Counted from the stretch's first letter, positions 1-12,262 are shown. The stretch: 64,000 nt of DNA from Archivesica marissinica (GCA_014843695.1 CM026391.1:13363918-13427917); one strand, 5' to 3'. The notes: generated by a model not told the origin, from the sequence alone. Translations and numbers: made by a program.

Positions 1-99
1 TTACCGCTAGTCTATTCACCATTTTCCAATGTTGACATAATTTATTTATTTCTATTGGTTCTGCCGATTCACATTAATTTGAATAATCTGAAGCGAACA

Positions 100-1848
100 C
101 ACTACGCTACAACTGACTATGCTACAACTACGCTAAACTACCACTGTGCTAAGCTTCCAATGCATTACATTACAACTGCACTTAGCTACCACTGCGCTAA
201 GCTACCAGCTACCACTGCATTATGCTACTACTGTGCTAAGCTACCTCTGTGCTAAGCTACCTCTGTGCTAAGCTACCTGCTACCACTGCATTATGCTACT
301 ACTGTGCTAAGCTACCTGCTACCACTGCATTATGCTACTACTGTGCTAAGCTACCTGCTACCACTGCATTATGCTACTACTGTGCTAAGCTACCACTGCA
401 CTAAGCTACCTGCTACCACTGCATTATGCTACCACTGTGCTAAGCTACCTCTGTGCTAAGCTACCTGCTACCACTGCATTATGCTACCACAGCGCTAAGC
501 TACCTGCTACCACTGCATTAATTTATGCTACCACAGCGCTAAGCTACCTGCTACCATTGCATTATGCTACTACTGTGCTAAGCTACCACTGCGCTAAGCT
601 ACCTGCTACCACTGCATTATGCTACCACTGTGCTAAGCTACCTCTGTGCTAAGCTACCTGCTACCACTGCATTATGCTACTACTGTGCTAAGCTACCACA
701 GCGCTAAGCTACCTGCTACCACTGTATTATGCTACCACTGTGCTAAGCTACCACTGCGCTAAGCTACCACTGCGCTAAGCTACCACTGTGCTAAGCTACC
801 TGCTACCACTGCATTATGCTACCACTGCGCTAAGCTACCACTGCGCTAAGCTACCTGCTACCACTGCATTATGCTATCACTGTGCTAAGCTACCACTGCG
901 CTAAGCTACATGCTACCACTGCACTAAGCTACCACTGTGCTAAGCTACCTCTGTGCTAAGCTACCACTGTGCTAAGCTACCACTGCGCTAAGCTACCACT
1001 GCGCTAACCTACATCTGTGCTAAGCTACTACTGCGCTAACCTACAATTGCGCTAAGCTACCACTGCACTAAGCTAACACTGTGCTAAGCTAACACTGCAC
1101 TAAGCTAACAATGCACTAAGTTAACACTGCGCTAAGCTAACACTGTGCTAAGCTAACACTGCACTAAGCTAACAATGCACTAAGTTAACACTGTGTTAGC
1201 TACCACTGTACTAAGCTAACACTGTGCTAAGCTACAACTGTGCTAACCTACAACTGCGCTAAGCTAATACTGCACTAAGCTAACACTGCACTAAGCTACC
1301 ACTGCACTAAGCTAACACTGCACTAAGCTAACACTGCACTAAGATAACACTGCACTAAGCTAACACTGCACTAAGCTACCACTGCACTAAGCTAACACTG
1401 CGCTAAGCTAACAATGCGCTAAGTTAACACTGTGTTAGCTACCACTGCACTAAGCTAACACTGCATTAAGCTAACACTGCACTAAGCTACCACTGCACTA
1501 AGCTAACACTGCACTATGCTACCACTGCACTAAGCTAACACTGCGCTAAGCTAACAATGCGCTAAGCTAACACTGTGTTAGCTACCACTGCACTAAGCTA
1601 ACACTGCGCTAAGCTAACAATGCGCTAAGTTAACACTGTGTTAGCTACCACTGCACTAAGCTAACACTGCGCTAAGCTAACAATGCGCTAAGTTAACACT
1701 GTGTTAGCTACCACTGTGCTAATCTACAACTGCGCTAACTAACCACTGTGCTAAGCTAACACTGTGTTAGCTACCACTGTGCTAATCTACAACTGCGCTA
1801 ACTAACCACTGTGCTAAGCTAACACTGCGCTAAGCTACCACTGCGCTA
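100..1848. repeat. 16-bp tandem array
   Basis: About 1.75 kb of a 16-bp unit (ctaagctaccactgcg). Up to about 950 it is mixed with a longer variant containing ctgctaccactgcatta. From about 1060 the sub-type ctaacactgcactaag dominates. Variant order suggests unequal exchange. The short open frames here follow from the repeat. Confidence 0.97.
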
Positions 1849-2103
1849 TTAAGACTACTGTTGTTTCAACAGTGTGCAGTTTATTTTCTTTGTTTCACAT
1901 TATTTGTCATAATTTGGCATCACAACTAACACACACAATATGACAGAACAGGATGAAACAGTAAACGATCAATCATTATAAAATAAATAAAGTTTAAACA
2001 TAACAATATTACATTTATTTGTAGTACTATCACCTTGTAGTTTTGCAATGTTGTTTTCACAATGTAAGTATGACAAAAATATAATTGTCGTTCTGGCGTG
2101 TTA

Positions 2104-3940
2104 CTGACCATCACCCTGTCAGGATGACATATGTGACGTGACCATCACCCTGTCAGGATGACATATGTGACGTGACCATCACCCTGTCAGGATGACATAT
2201 GTGACCATCACCCTGTCAGGATGACATATGTGACGTGACCATCACCCTGTCAGGATGACATATGTGACCATCACCCTGTCAGGATGACATATGTGACCAT
2301 CACCTTGTCAGGATGACATGTGACCTTCACCCTGTCAGGATGACATATGTGACCTTCACCCTGTCAGGATGACATATGTGACCATCACCCTGTCAGGATG
2401 ACATGTGACCATCACCCTGTCAGGATGACATATGTGACGTGACTATCACCCACCCTGTCAGGATGACATAATGTGACCTGCACCCTGTCAGGATGACATA
2501 ATGTGACCTGCAGCCTGTCAGGATAACATATGTGACCTTCACCCAGGTCAGAATTACATATGTGACATGACCTTCACCCTGTCAGGATGACATATGTGAC
2601 CTTCACCATGTCAGGATGACATAATGTGACCTTCACCGTCAGGATGACATAATGTGACCTGCACCCTGTCACGATGACATAAGTGACCTTCACCCAGGTC
2701 AGGATTACATATGTGACATGACCTTCACCCTGTCAGGATGACATATGTGACCTTCACCATGTCAGGATGACATAATGTGACCTTCACCGCCAGGATGACA
2801 TAATGTGACCTGCACCCTGTCACGATGACATATGTGACCGTCACCCTGTCAGGATGACATAATGTGACCTTCCCTTCAGGATTACATATGTGACCTTCAC
2901 CCTGTCAGGATGACATATGTGACCTTCACCATGTCAGGATGACATAATGTGACCTTCACCATGTCAGGATGACATAATGTGACCTTCACCGTCAGGATGA
3001 CATATGTGACCTTCACCCTGTCAGGATGACATATGTGACCATCACCTTGTCAGGATGACATGTGACCTTCACCCTGTCAGGATGACATATGTGACCTTCA
3101 CCCTGTCAGGATGACATATGTGACCATCAACCTGTCAGGATGACATATGTGACCATCACCTTGTCAGGATGACATGTGACCATCACCCTGTCAGGATGAC
3201 ATATGTGACGTGACTATCACCCACCCTGTCAGGATGACATAATGTGACTTGCACCCTGTCAGGATGACATAATGTGACCTGCAGCCTGTCAGGATGACAT
3301 ATGATACCTTCACCCAGGTCAGGATTACATATGTGACATGACCTTCACCCTGTCAGGATGATATATGTGACCTTCACCATGTCAGGATATAATGTGACCT
3401 TCACCGTCAGGATGACATAATGTGACCTGCACCCTGTCACGATGACATGTGTGACCTTCACCCAGGTCAGGATTACATATGTGACATGACCTTCACCCTG
3501 TCAGGATGACATAATGTAACCTGCACCCTGTCAGGATGACCTTCACCCAGGTCAGGATTACATATGTGACATGACCGTCACCCTGTCAGGATGACATATG
3601 TGACCGTCACCATGTCAGGATGACATAATGTGACCTTCACCGTCAGGATGACATAATGTGACCTGCACCCTGTCACGATGACATATGTGACCGTCACCCT
3701 GTCAGGATGACATAATGTGACCTTCACCTTCAGGATGACATATGTGACCTTCACCATGTCAGGATGACATAATGTGACCTTCACTGTCAGGATGACATAT
3801 GTGATCTTCACCCTGTCAGGATGACATGTGACCTTCACCACCAGGATGACATATGTGACCTTCACCATGTCAGGATGACATGTGACCTTCACAATCAGGA
3901 TGACATAATGTGACCTTCACCGTCAGGATGACATAATGTC
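2104..3940. repeat. 29-bp tandem array
   Basis: About 1.8 kb of a unit built on caccctgtcaggatgacat plus a variable link (atgtgac, with optional cgtgac). Link length varies by a few bases from copy to copy. Larger blocks of about 580 bp recur (2300-2880 against 3040-3540). Separated from the first array by about 250 bp of AT-rich sequence. Confidence 0.97.
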
Positions 3941-3981
3941 ATAGCACAATTCATTCATCATCTTTAAATCCTTGTCTAATA

Positions 3982-4165
3982 GTGACGTCGATGGTCCAGT
4001 AGTAAAGCGTCCGATTTGGAAATGAGGGGGTCCCAGGTTCGATACTCGGTCACGTATCGCAATACAGTGTCCTTGAGCAAGGCTACCATACACACATTGC
4101 CTAGTACTGATTAACCGCCTAGGTCGTCCAAGCCTGAACAGGAAAACATGTCTAGGTCCCCATAA
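3982..4165 (+). mobile_element. tRNA-derived SINE, singleton family in this window
   Basis: A-box-like atggtccagtagtaaagcg and B-box-like caggttcgatactc are spaced as in a tRNA head, followed by a tail to about 4165. It has no second copy in the window. Confidence 0.6.
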
Positions 4166-4500
4166 AGAGAAAATAGAATAGATTTAAGAAATAGCTATAC
4201 AGAATTCACCAGCCATGCCTAGATGTTTGTCCATGCCTAGATGTTCCTGTACACAACCTACTCACAAGTTCATGACCAATGGTGTAAAATAGATGAACCA
4301 GTGTACGAGTAATCTAAGCAATGTCGCTCTTGATGTGATCACTATACTTTGTAAGCTGGAAATATACCATTAGGCCAATATAAAATAAATGCTCGATTCT
4401 CATTCCAGCCTGCCCCAACAATTAAGGCCAATATCCAAAATTATTTTATTGGTTCCAAAAAAAAGTAATAGAAAAATCAGCGAATTTTACTACCGTTATT
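4166..4500. other. AT-rich spacer, nothing recognised
   Basis: Non-repetitive sequence with only a short doubled phrase (catgcctagatgtt at about 4215 and 4231). No open frame of note. Confidence 0.5.
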
Positions 4501-4513
4501 TTATCCTGAAATT

Positions 4514-4751
4514 AGCGCAGTGGTTAGCGCGCACGCTTCTCACCAATGCAAGCCGGGTTCGATCCTTGTACCGGGAAGAATGTGAGATGGTACAGTGGTC
4601 ACCAGATCGGACAGGTGGGTTTTCTCTGGGTACTCCGGTTTCCTCCCACACGAATGACCACATTTACGCTTTCATCCGCGCCAACAAGAGTGATTAATAT
4701 AAGTTGTTAAAACTTGCTTCGCAATCGTTGTAAAATAAATAATGTTTAAAC
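4514..4751 (+). mobile_element. SINE-A copy 1
   Basis: tRNA-like head (attagcgcagtggttagcg, B box gggttcgatcc), a central part with ctccggtttcctcccac, and the tail gcaatcgttgtaaaataaat. Flanked by a perfect 13-bp target duplication ttatcctgaaatt (4501-4513 and 4752-4764), so the insertion is well defined and fairly recent. Confidence 0.92.
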
Positions 4752-4867
4752 TTATCCTGAAATTTGCATTGTGAATTCACCACTATTGAACATGTCCTAT
4801 GTATGTTCAAACCCTATAAATGTGAAATAAATGCCAAATATGGCATGGCCTATCAATAGATGTTTTG

Positions 4868-5114
4868 TGTTTTTTACGTTTATTTATCATCGCTACCCGT
4901 TGCCCATATGAGCGACGCCTACTGAAGAGATTAGTCATTTTAGAGTTTTGGAGGATAGTGCAATGATACAGACAGAGACCAATTCCAGAATCTCCTCTGG
5001 TTCTTTTACGTGCACGGTGTAAAGCACCGACACAAGACCTCGGTTTAACGTCCCATCTGAAAGACTGTTAATTTTATTACGGTCAGACGGGGGATCGAAC
5101 CTGCGATCCCTGGA
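4868..5114 (-). mobile_element. SINE-B copy 1, head truncated
   Basis: Reverse-strand copy of the family seen complete at 15717. Tail tttacgtttatttatc is at the left, B box ggatcgaacctgcgatccc at the right. It stops before the A box. Confidence 0.88.
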
Positions 5115-5251
5115 TAGATGTGCATTGTGACAACTGCAATTGTAATGAAACTCCAAGACATATTTTAGAGAACAACATGAGGCATTGATCAATGGCCGGC
5201 TGTTATTAAGTTATGCACATATAGTATAGCCAATAGTTTCATTACCAGCAT

Positions 5252-5613
5252 GCAAAAAGTAAATATAAATAAAGGTCAATGGTCAGTGTTTACAAACTCC
5301 TTAAAATATAAATGAAGGTCAATGGTCGGTGTTTACAAACTCCTTAAAATATAAATGAAGGTCAATGGTCGGTGTTTACAAACTCCTTAAAATATAAATG
5401 AAGGTCAATGGTCGGTGTTTACAAACTCCTTAAAATATAAATGAAGGTCAATGGTCGGTGTTTACAAACTCCTTAAAATATAAATGAAGGTCAATGGTCG
5501 GTGTTTACAAACTCCTTAAAATATAAATGAAGGTCAATGGTCGGTGTTTACAAACTCCTTAAAATATAAATGAAGGTCAATGGTCGGTGTTTACAAACTC
5601 CTTAAAATATAAA
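5252..5613. repeat. 43-bp tandem array, about 8 copies
   Basis: Near-identical units containing ggtcaatggtcggtgttt and acaaactccttaaaat. Only the first copy diverges (ggtcagtg). High homogeneity points to recent expansion. Confidence 0.97.
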
Positions 5614-5653
5614 TAAACAAGAAATATCACAGTAGGTGATGAATGCCCCTGAA

Positions 5654-5781
5654 GTGCGACCTTGAAGCCTCGGGATCTGGGTCATGTGCGACCTTGAAAC
5701 CTCGGATATGGGTCATGTGCGACCTTGAAGCCTCGGGATCTGGGTCATGTGCGACCTTGAAGCCTCGGATCTGGGTCATGT
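5654..5781. repeat. 32-bp tandem repeat, 4 copies
   Basis: Unit gtgcgaccttgaagcctcgg plus gatctgggtcat, with 1-2 base length differences. Confidence 0.92.
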
Positions 5782-6130
5782 GTACGATACATCACCTCTA
5801 TATGGCAAACATTTGTGGCACATTAGTATTGAAATCCCTCTATAGCCTAAGAAGTAGCATTCCAAACAGGAAATATTGACTCGGACAGACGGACAGACGG
5901 ACACACGGACGGGTGGAAAACTATATTCACCTGAAGAAATTTCTTTAAATAAAAATAAAATTCCACCCTCCGCCATCCATCATTTTGAAAAGTTTGATGA
6001 GAAACAAGCTTTTATTTTGTATTGGCCTTAGACACAAATATTTACTTTTCCGAACTCTAATCCTAAGTTTTGTGTCATTGGGCTTGAATGTAAGACATAA
6101 AGCATTTAGTTGTGTTTCAGTGGATGAAAG
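5782..6130. other. spacer, nothing recognised
   Basis: Contains a short gacggacagacggacaca run at about 5885 and otherwise plain AT-rich DNA. Confidence 0.5.
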
Positions 6131-6374
6131 TTAACCCTTTCAACACCACAGACCTCTAAATTGGCTTACAAAAAAGTGTAGATCCAGATGAGCCGGCTCG
6201 TGACGAGCCGTCTCATCAGGATCTGCACTTTTTTCAAGTAATATAACTATTTTTAGAATTTTTTTTACCCATTTTGATAAATGAACTGATCCAAATGTAA
6301 TTTTGTTATTAATTTATTGGTCTAAAAATATCATGGACCAGTCCATGTCAGTTACTTGGTGTTGAATGGGTTAA
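6131..6374 (+). mobile_element. TTAA-type MITE P1, copy 1
   Basis: Ends are TTAA|CCCTTTCAACACCA and TGGTGTTGAATGGG|TTAA, that is inverted ends starting CCC next to a TTAA target, the piggyBac pattern. The interior holds the self-complementary gagccggctcgtgacgagcc core and gatctgcactttt. Confidence 0.85.
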
Positions 6375-6411
6375 CCCTTACAATAGAGTTTTAACTGGTT
6401 GGTAGGGGCAA

Positions 6412-6650
6412 ATGTCAGCTGTCTGCTTTAGAGCAGTGGTTAGCACGCTCACTTCAACAATGCAACCCTGGTTCGATAATTCGGACTTGGACTACACAAG
6501 ATGTAGGTGGTTGCCAAATCGAACAGGTGGGTTTTCTCCGAGTACATCCAACACGAAAATCCACACATACGCTTTCATGAGTGCCAACGAGAGTGATTAA
6601 TATATGATTTTAAACTTTCTTTTGCATTTGATGTAAAATAAAATTTATAT
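6412..6650 (+). mobile_element. SINE-A copy 2, degraded
   Basis: Head gagcagtggttagcacgctc with B box ctggttcgataattc, then the family centre (caggtgggttttctc) and tail. Many differences from copy 1 show it is old. Confidence 0.82.
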
Positions 6651-6682
6651 TTCAATCCCCACTTGTCTGCTTTCGTGGCTAT

Positions 6683-6929
6683 TTAACCCATTTGATTCTG
6701 GATACCGGTCAAACAGTATTTGCAAAGAACATAGAGCCAGATCAGCCGCCACGGAACGTACCATCTGATCAGGCTCTATGCTGTTTGCTATTCAGATGAT
6801 CTTGCTAAGACACTTGGCTATATAGCAAACAACATAGTTCCTGATTAGCATGCAGCATCACGCTGTGGCTGATCTGGATCTATGTTGTTTGCAAAAGCCT
6901 TTAAATGTATCCAGAATGAAATGGGTTAA
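6683..6929. mobile_element. TTAA-type MITE P2, copy 1
   Basis: TTAACCCATTTGATTCTGG at left and CCAGAATGAAATGGGTTAA at right. Inside are two internal hairpin halves, each pairing an agatcagcc/ggctgatct type core with (a)acatag and gcaaac flanks. Confidence 0.85.
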
Positions 6930-7099
6930 CACGCTTGTATATTCTACTAAGATAGGTATATTGTAAATATTCATAGCTATAAAAAGAGTAAAGTAACGTG
7001 TTTTGTTTATTATAGAGTCAAGCCTTATGAGACACATATTTTTATGAAGATCAGTACTTCCCGAATAATATGCTTGTATGCCGGGTAACCATTATTTAA

Positions 7100-7193
7100 C
7101 TAGCTGGCGGCTCACCAACAAGCCATATCAGAATGAACCCCTGACCTCCCGCTCCGTATGCAGACACCGTAACCACTAGGCCACAGAGATGGT
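7100..7193 (-). mobile_element. tRNA-like SINE head
   Basis: On the minus strand, gtggcctagtggttacggtg (A box) and aggggttcattc (B box) are spaced as in a tRNA head. The body to the left is not assigned. Confidence 0.5.
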
Positions 7194-7385
7194 ATATTTG
7201 TATTTTTATGTGGGAATCAATTTTTCTTTTATATTTGTGCAAGTGTTATACACAGCTAAGCAGAAGTAATGTACTATTGTGATGATGAAGTTATTTCAAA
7301 TTTCACCATACATTGTACATGGTCTAACTACGAACTGGACGATGGTATGTGACCGTAGCGATAGAGAAAGCGATTCAAATGTAGT

Positions 7386-7506
7386 CCCTTAATCTTTGCT
7401 GTGGTTGTTGAATCTTTGTTGGAGTTGATGACTCTTTGCTGGGGTTGCTTAATCTTTGCTGTGGTTGCTTAATCTTTGCTGGGATTGTTTAATCTTTGTC
7501 AGGGAT
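7386..7506. repeat. 20-bp tandem repeat, 6 copies
   Basis: Unit aatctttgctgtggttgctt with scattered substitutions. Confidence 0.88.
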
Positions 7507-7664
7507 GATACAGAATCTCTGTTGGGTGAGGTAGAATAAAGTTTCTAACTGCTATATTAGTATACCGTTAATAACAGACAGACTGATCTTCGAGATGGGG
7601 GTGGGCAGCAGGGGGGGCATACTAAATAACACATGCAAGTGGATATATAGGTCATAGCATGGTT

Positions 7665-9510
7665 CCTCCAAGTATACGATCTATAACGCTCTGGTATTGT
7701 CAGTCCGTACACATGTGATATATAGATTACAGGACACTTCCTACAAATTTATGATCTGTTACACTCTGGTATCGTCTGTCCGCTTCCAATGTACGATCTA
7801 TAATGATCTGGTATTGTCTGTCCATACCTGCAAGTGTACAATCTATAACACTCTAACAGTGTCTGTCCGTACATGTGTGATACCTGCAAGCGTACGATCT
7901 ATAACACTCTGACAGTGTCTGTCCGTACATGTGCGTGTGATACCTGCAAGTGTACGATCTATAACACTCTGACAGTGTCTGTCCGTACATGTGTGATACC
8001 TGCAAGTGTACGATCTATAACACTCTGACAGTGTCTGTCCGTACATGTGTGTGTGATACCTGCAAGTGTACGATCTATAACACTCTGACAGTGTCTGTCC
8101 GTACATGCGTGATACCTGCAAGTGTACGATCAATAACACTCTGACAGTGTCTGTCCGTACATGTGCGTGTGATACCTGCAAGTGTACGATCTATAACACT
8201 CTGACAGTGTCTGTCCGTACATGCGTGATACCTGCAAGTGTACGATCAATAACACTCTGACAGTGTCTGTCCGTACATGTGTGTGTGATACCTGCAAGTG
8301 TACGATCTATAACACTCTGACAGTGTCTGTCCGTACATGTGTGATACCTGCAAGTGTACGATCTATAACACTCTGACAGTGTCTGTCCGTACATGTGTGT
8401 GTGATACCTGCAAGTGTACGATCTATAACACTCTGACAGTGTCTGTCCGTACATGTGTGATACCTGCAAGTGTACGATCTATAACACTCTGACAGTGTCT
8501 GTCCGTACATGTGTGATACATGCAAGTGTACGATCTATAACACTCTGACAGTGTCTGTCCGTACATGTGCGTGTGATACCTGCAAGTGTACGATCTATAA
8601 CACTCTGACAGTGTCTGTCCGTACATGCGCGTGTGATACCTGCAAGTGTACGATCTATAACACTCTGACAGTGTCTGTCTGTACATGTGTGCGTGTGATA
8701 CCTGCAAGTGTACGATCTATAACACTCTGACAGTGTCTGTCCGTACATGTGTGATACCTGCAAGTGTACGATCTATAACACTCTGACAGTGTCTGTCCGT
8801 ACATGTGCGTGTGATACCTGCAAGTGTACGATCTATAACACTCTGACAGTGTCTGTCCGTACATGTGTGTGTGATACCTGCAAGTGTACGATCTATAACA
8901 CTCTGACAGTGTCTGTCCGTACATGTGCGTGTGATACCTGCAAGTGTACGATCTATAACACTCTGACAGTGTCTGTCCGTACATGCACGTGTGATACCTG
9001 CAAGTGTACGATCTATAACACTCTGACAGTGTCTGTCCGTACATGCGCGTGTGATACCTGCAAGTGTACGATCTATAACACTCTGACAGTGTCTGTCCGT
9101 ACATGTGTGATACCTGCAAGTGTACGATCTATAACACTCTGACAGTGTCTGTCCGTACATGTGTGTGTGATACCTGCAAGTGTACGATCTATAACACTCT
9201 GACAGTGTCTGTCCGTACATGTGTGATACCTGCAAGTGTACGATCTATAACACTCTGACAGTGTCTGTCCGTACATGCGCGTGTGATACCTGCAAGTGTA
9301 CGATCTATAACACTCTGACAGTGTCTGTCCGTACATGTGTCTGTGATACGTGCAAGTGTACGATCTATAACACTCTGACAGTGTCTGTCTGTACATGTGC
9401 GTGTGATACCTGCAAGTGTACAATCTATAACACTCTGACAGTGTCTGTCCGTACATGTGTGATACCTGCAAGTGTACGATCTATATCACACTGACAGTGT
9501 CTATCCATAC
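7665..9510. repeat. 56/60-bp satellite-like array, about 31 copies
   Basis: Unit core gatacctgcaagtgtacgat and ctataacactctgacagtgt, then ctgtccgtacatg and a hinge of gtgt, gcgt, gcgcgt or cacgt that sets unit length at 56, 60 or 62. The first 150 bp are degenerate and the rest very homogeneous. Open frames on both strands are by-products. Confidence 0.97.
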
Positions 9511-9550
9511 ATGAGCGTGTGATACATAGATAACAGGAAGTTCATATATA

Positions 9551-9702
9551 TTAACCCTTTACTCCACAACAGAAGAGGCCAATTACTCATTTATCTCCAT
9601 ACAATATCTATGGGAATAGATACATGTAACAACATGGAACTGCAGTTATATGTCGGGAACGACACAGGTGTTGTGTGGAGTCTACACGGAGTAAAGGGTT
9701 AA
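9551..9702. mobile_element. TTAA-type MITE P4, copy 1
   Basis: 152 bp with ends TTAACCCTTTACTCC and GGAGTAAAGGGTTAA, perfect over 15 bp, and an inner cacaac/gttgtg pair. piggyBac-like ends. Confidence 0.88.
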
Positions 9703-9794
9703 CCGATAAATGAGTTTACTCTTGAATGATGAAGTAGATTAGTACTCTACATGTAGCGGGATGTGTGCATAGCATCGACGTATAATAATAAATA

Positions 9795-10120
9795 GCTTGT
9801 CTGCCATAAGTGATCTCAGTCATGACTAACCAAACAGTTCCACGCAATCGCCATAGTTACAACACTTAGAAATAAACACAAACAGTCTGTAGCAAAATAA
9901 CAGTATCTTTAATAAGTTAATCAAATTGTTTTAACAAACACATAAAATAAAAGCAGGCACCATCTGCAGAAAAATAAAGAAAGCATTGCAAATAGAACTC
10001 TCTTTTTTTTTCTCGAGAATAAATGCAATTCGCGCTCATTAACATTTTTCAGTGAAGCATTTATTACAATAATTAATGAGCAAGTAGGGATCAATAACGG
10101 ATCATGTATGGCAGACAAGC
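9795..10120. mobile_element. small inverted-repeat element
   Basis: Ends gcttgtctgccataagtgat (9795) and the reverse complement of gcttgtctgccatacatgat (10120) match at 18 of 20 positions, bounding 326 bp. No target duplication is clear. Confidence 0.55.
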
Positions 10121-10488
10121 ATTAAACCTAAAATCCTGGCAAGAAATTCATGCAGAAAACATAATAAAATAATAAATAAAAACAATAATTACGCATGAAC
10201 GATTTACAATACGAGATAGAAAATAAAAGCATGCATTTCATTGGCTGGTGGTTTAAGATTTTCAAATTGGCTGAAATAGGAAAAGGTATTGGTCGATTAT
10301 TGTCATGTGACCTAGATAATTTACTGTATTTTTTTAATAGGTATTACAAGCTGCCTATAAATTGGCCCTTATTGATCCCTTTACACAGTCAGTAAAATAA
10401 TACACATATTAAGACATAACATTATAAATTGTAGATAGTGTGTACAGTATTAATTGTAATATGACAGCCTAAAATAAACAGTTTGTGC
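10121..10488. other. AT-rich spacer, nothing recognised
   Basis: Very AT-rich, no repeat or convincing coding signal. Confidence 0.5.
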
Positions 10489-11032
10489 TTAACCCTTTCC
10501 CTCATAGAAGCACCTCTTGACACCATTACCAATACGACATACATTGACAATGTAGTAGCCAAACCAATGTTCATAATAAAGGCCAGAAGCTCATGTAGCC
10601 CCAGTAATATCTATGGAGGTGGGATAGATATGGTGACTACTTATCCACTGCATGATGGCTAAATGGCTGTTGTTTTGTATGGAGATATAATAGTATATTA
10701 ACCTAAATCTCTATGAAGTCCCAGTAATATTATGGAGGTGGGATAGATATGGTGACTACTTATCCACTGCATGATAGCTAAATGGCTGTCATTTGTGTGC
10801 AGATATAATAGTATATTAACCTAAATCTCTATGTAGTCCCAGTAATATCTATGGAGGTGGGATAGATATGGCGACTACTTATCCACTGCATGATAGCTAA
10901 ATGGCTGTCATTTGTGTGCAGATATAATAGTATATTAACCTAAATCTCTATGTAGGAAAGGGTTAAATGGCTGTCATTTGTGTGCAGATATAATAGTATA
11001 TTAACCTAAATCTCTATGAAGGAATGGGTTAA
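10489..11032. mobile_element. TTAA-type MITE P3, copy 1, internally expanded
   Basis: Starts TTAACCCTTTCCCTCATAG and ends GGAATGGGTTAA. The shorter relative at 23656-23895 lacks the expansion. Here a segment with cagtaatatctatggaggtg and gatagatatggtgactact is present about 3 times, with the end region also doubled (an extra gggttaa at 10960). Confidence 0.82.
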
Positions 11033-11177
11033 CCTACTGCCCACCAATCAAACTGCACCAGTTCTACTCATATTTGTTAAAAAATCCTGAATAAATATCT
11101 TCATTACTATGAGTTTGTACTTAATGATTAAGTTTGCAATACGTGTCATAAACAACAGACAATGTGTATAAATCTCT

Positions 11178-11388
11178 AATGCAAACAGCATAGAGTCAGA
11201 TCCGACGGAACAGAACGTGTCGTCTGATTAGGCTTTATGCTGTTTGCTATTCGAATAGTGGAGCTACAACATTTGCCTGAATAGCAAACAACATAGAGCC
11301 TGATCAGACGCGGAGTTACGCTGCAGCTGATCTGGATCTATGTTGTTTGCAAATGTGATTTTATTTACTCAGCAAAAGTTATTCAATC
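11178..11388. mobile_element. MITE P2 remnant
   Basis: Carries the P2 interior (gcaaacagcatagagtcag, tgctgtttgctattcg, catctatgttgtttgc-type halves) without TTAACCC ends. Confidence 0.72.
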
Positions 11389-11394
11389 TACATT

Positions 11395-11470
11395 GTCTCT
11401 TCTCTCTCCCTCATGGCGTTGGATTCCATCAGGGGTGAACTCTAGGGAGTGATTAAACTAATGTTGAAAG
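11395..11470 (+). mobile_element. SINE-C fragment
   Basis: Matches the middle of SINE-C: ctctctccctcatggcg, ttggattccatcaggg, gagtgattaa. Confidence 0.75.
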
Positions 11471-11626
11471 AACACGATTATATTGAATGCGATCCAGCTA
11501 ACAGAAATTTAAATAAAACATACAACTTAAAAGATTAAACATTTAAGAAAGTGCCATTGCTCAATACGCCCCCCCCCCATTTGGGTTTTCTTAATTGCTA
11601 AATTACATTTAATGAACATTAGCTAA

Positions 11627-11827
11627 TACAGTCTACATCCATTATGTCAAAGTCGGTTATGTCGAATTCTCCGGTTATCTCGAAGTCGGATCAAAGTCCC
11701 GTTTCAGACACTATTATTTTACATATAACTAGCTTTGTTTATATCGAAATTCGTTAAGTCAATCTTTGGTTATATCAAAGTATTTTGTTTGGTCAGACGG
11801 AATTCGACATAACGGATGCAGACTGTA
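11627..11827. mobile_element. TA-flanked pogo-like MITE
   Basis: TACAGTCTACATCCATTATG and CATAACGGATGCAGACTGTA bound 200 bp. The CAGTC terminus next to TA is typical of pogo/Tigger-type Tc1/mariner elements. The interior repeats attatgtcaaag-like phrases. Confidence 0.72.
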
Positions 11828-11877
11828 CATACGAGATAGATATCAGGGTAAAGACAAGAATTTACTGCTTGCAAACA

Positions 11878-12068
11878 CAGCAGGATCTTTAAAACCTTGA
11901 TGGGGGAGAGGATCTTTAATAACTTGATGGGGGAGAGGATCTTTAATAACTTGATGGGGGAGAGGATCTTTAAAAACTTGATGGGGGGGGGAGAGATCTT
12001 TAAAAACTTGATGGGGGAGAGGATCTTTAAAAACTTGATGGGGGGGGAGAGATCTTTAAAAACTTGAT
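11878..12068. repeat. 27-bp tandem repeat, 7 copies
   Basis: Unit ggatctttaaaaacttgatg plus ggggaga. Copies differ mainly in G-run length. Confidence 0.95.
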
Positions 12069-12119
12069 GAGTGGCAATTTCTCGTCACAAAATGGTTTCT
12101 GTTTTTGGTGTGATAATTA

Positions 12120-12262
12120 AGGCAACTTTCCAGCTATTACTGGTGAAGGAAAAACCTTGGGTGGCCTTCCGAACAGGATTCCAGGAAGGGACGGACACTT
12201 GGGTAGAACCACCGACCTACCGCAAGCCAGCTGGATAGCTTCCTCACTTGAAAACACACAAC
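12120..12262 (-). mobile_element. SINE-D copy 1, truncated
   Basis: Contains ccagctattactggtg, gggtagaaccaccgacc and agccagctggatagcttcct of the family. The tRNA-like head is missing. Confidence 0.8.

Noticed and set aside
7843..9494. Cys-rich repeats (CDTCKCTIYNTLTVSVRTCA) resembling a metallothionein or zinc-finger protein
   Set aside because: Frames break whenever the hinge changes length, both strands give similar frames, and the pattern is explained by the 56/60-bp array.
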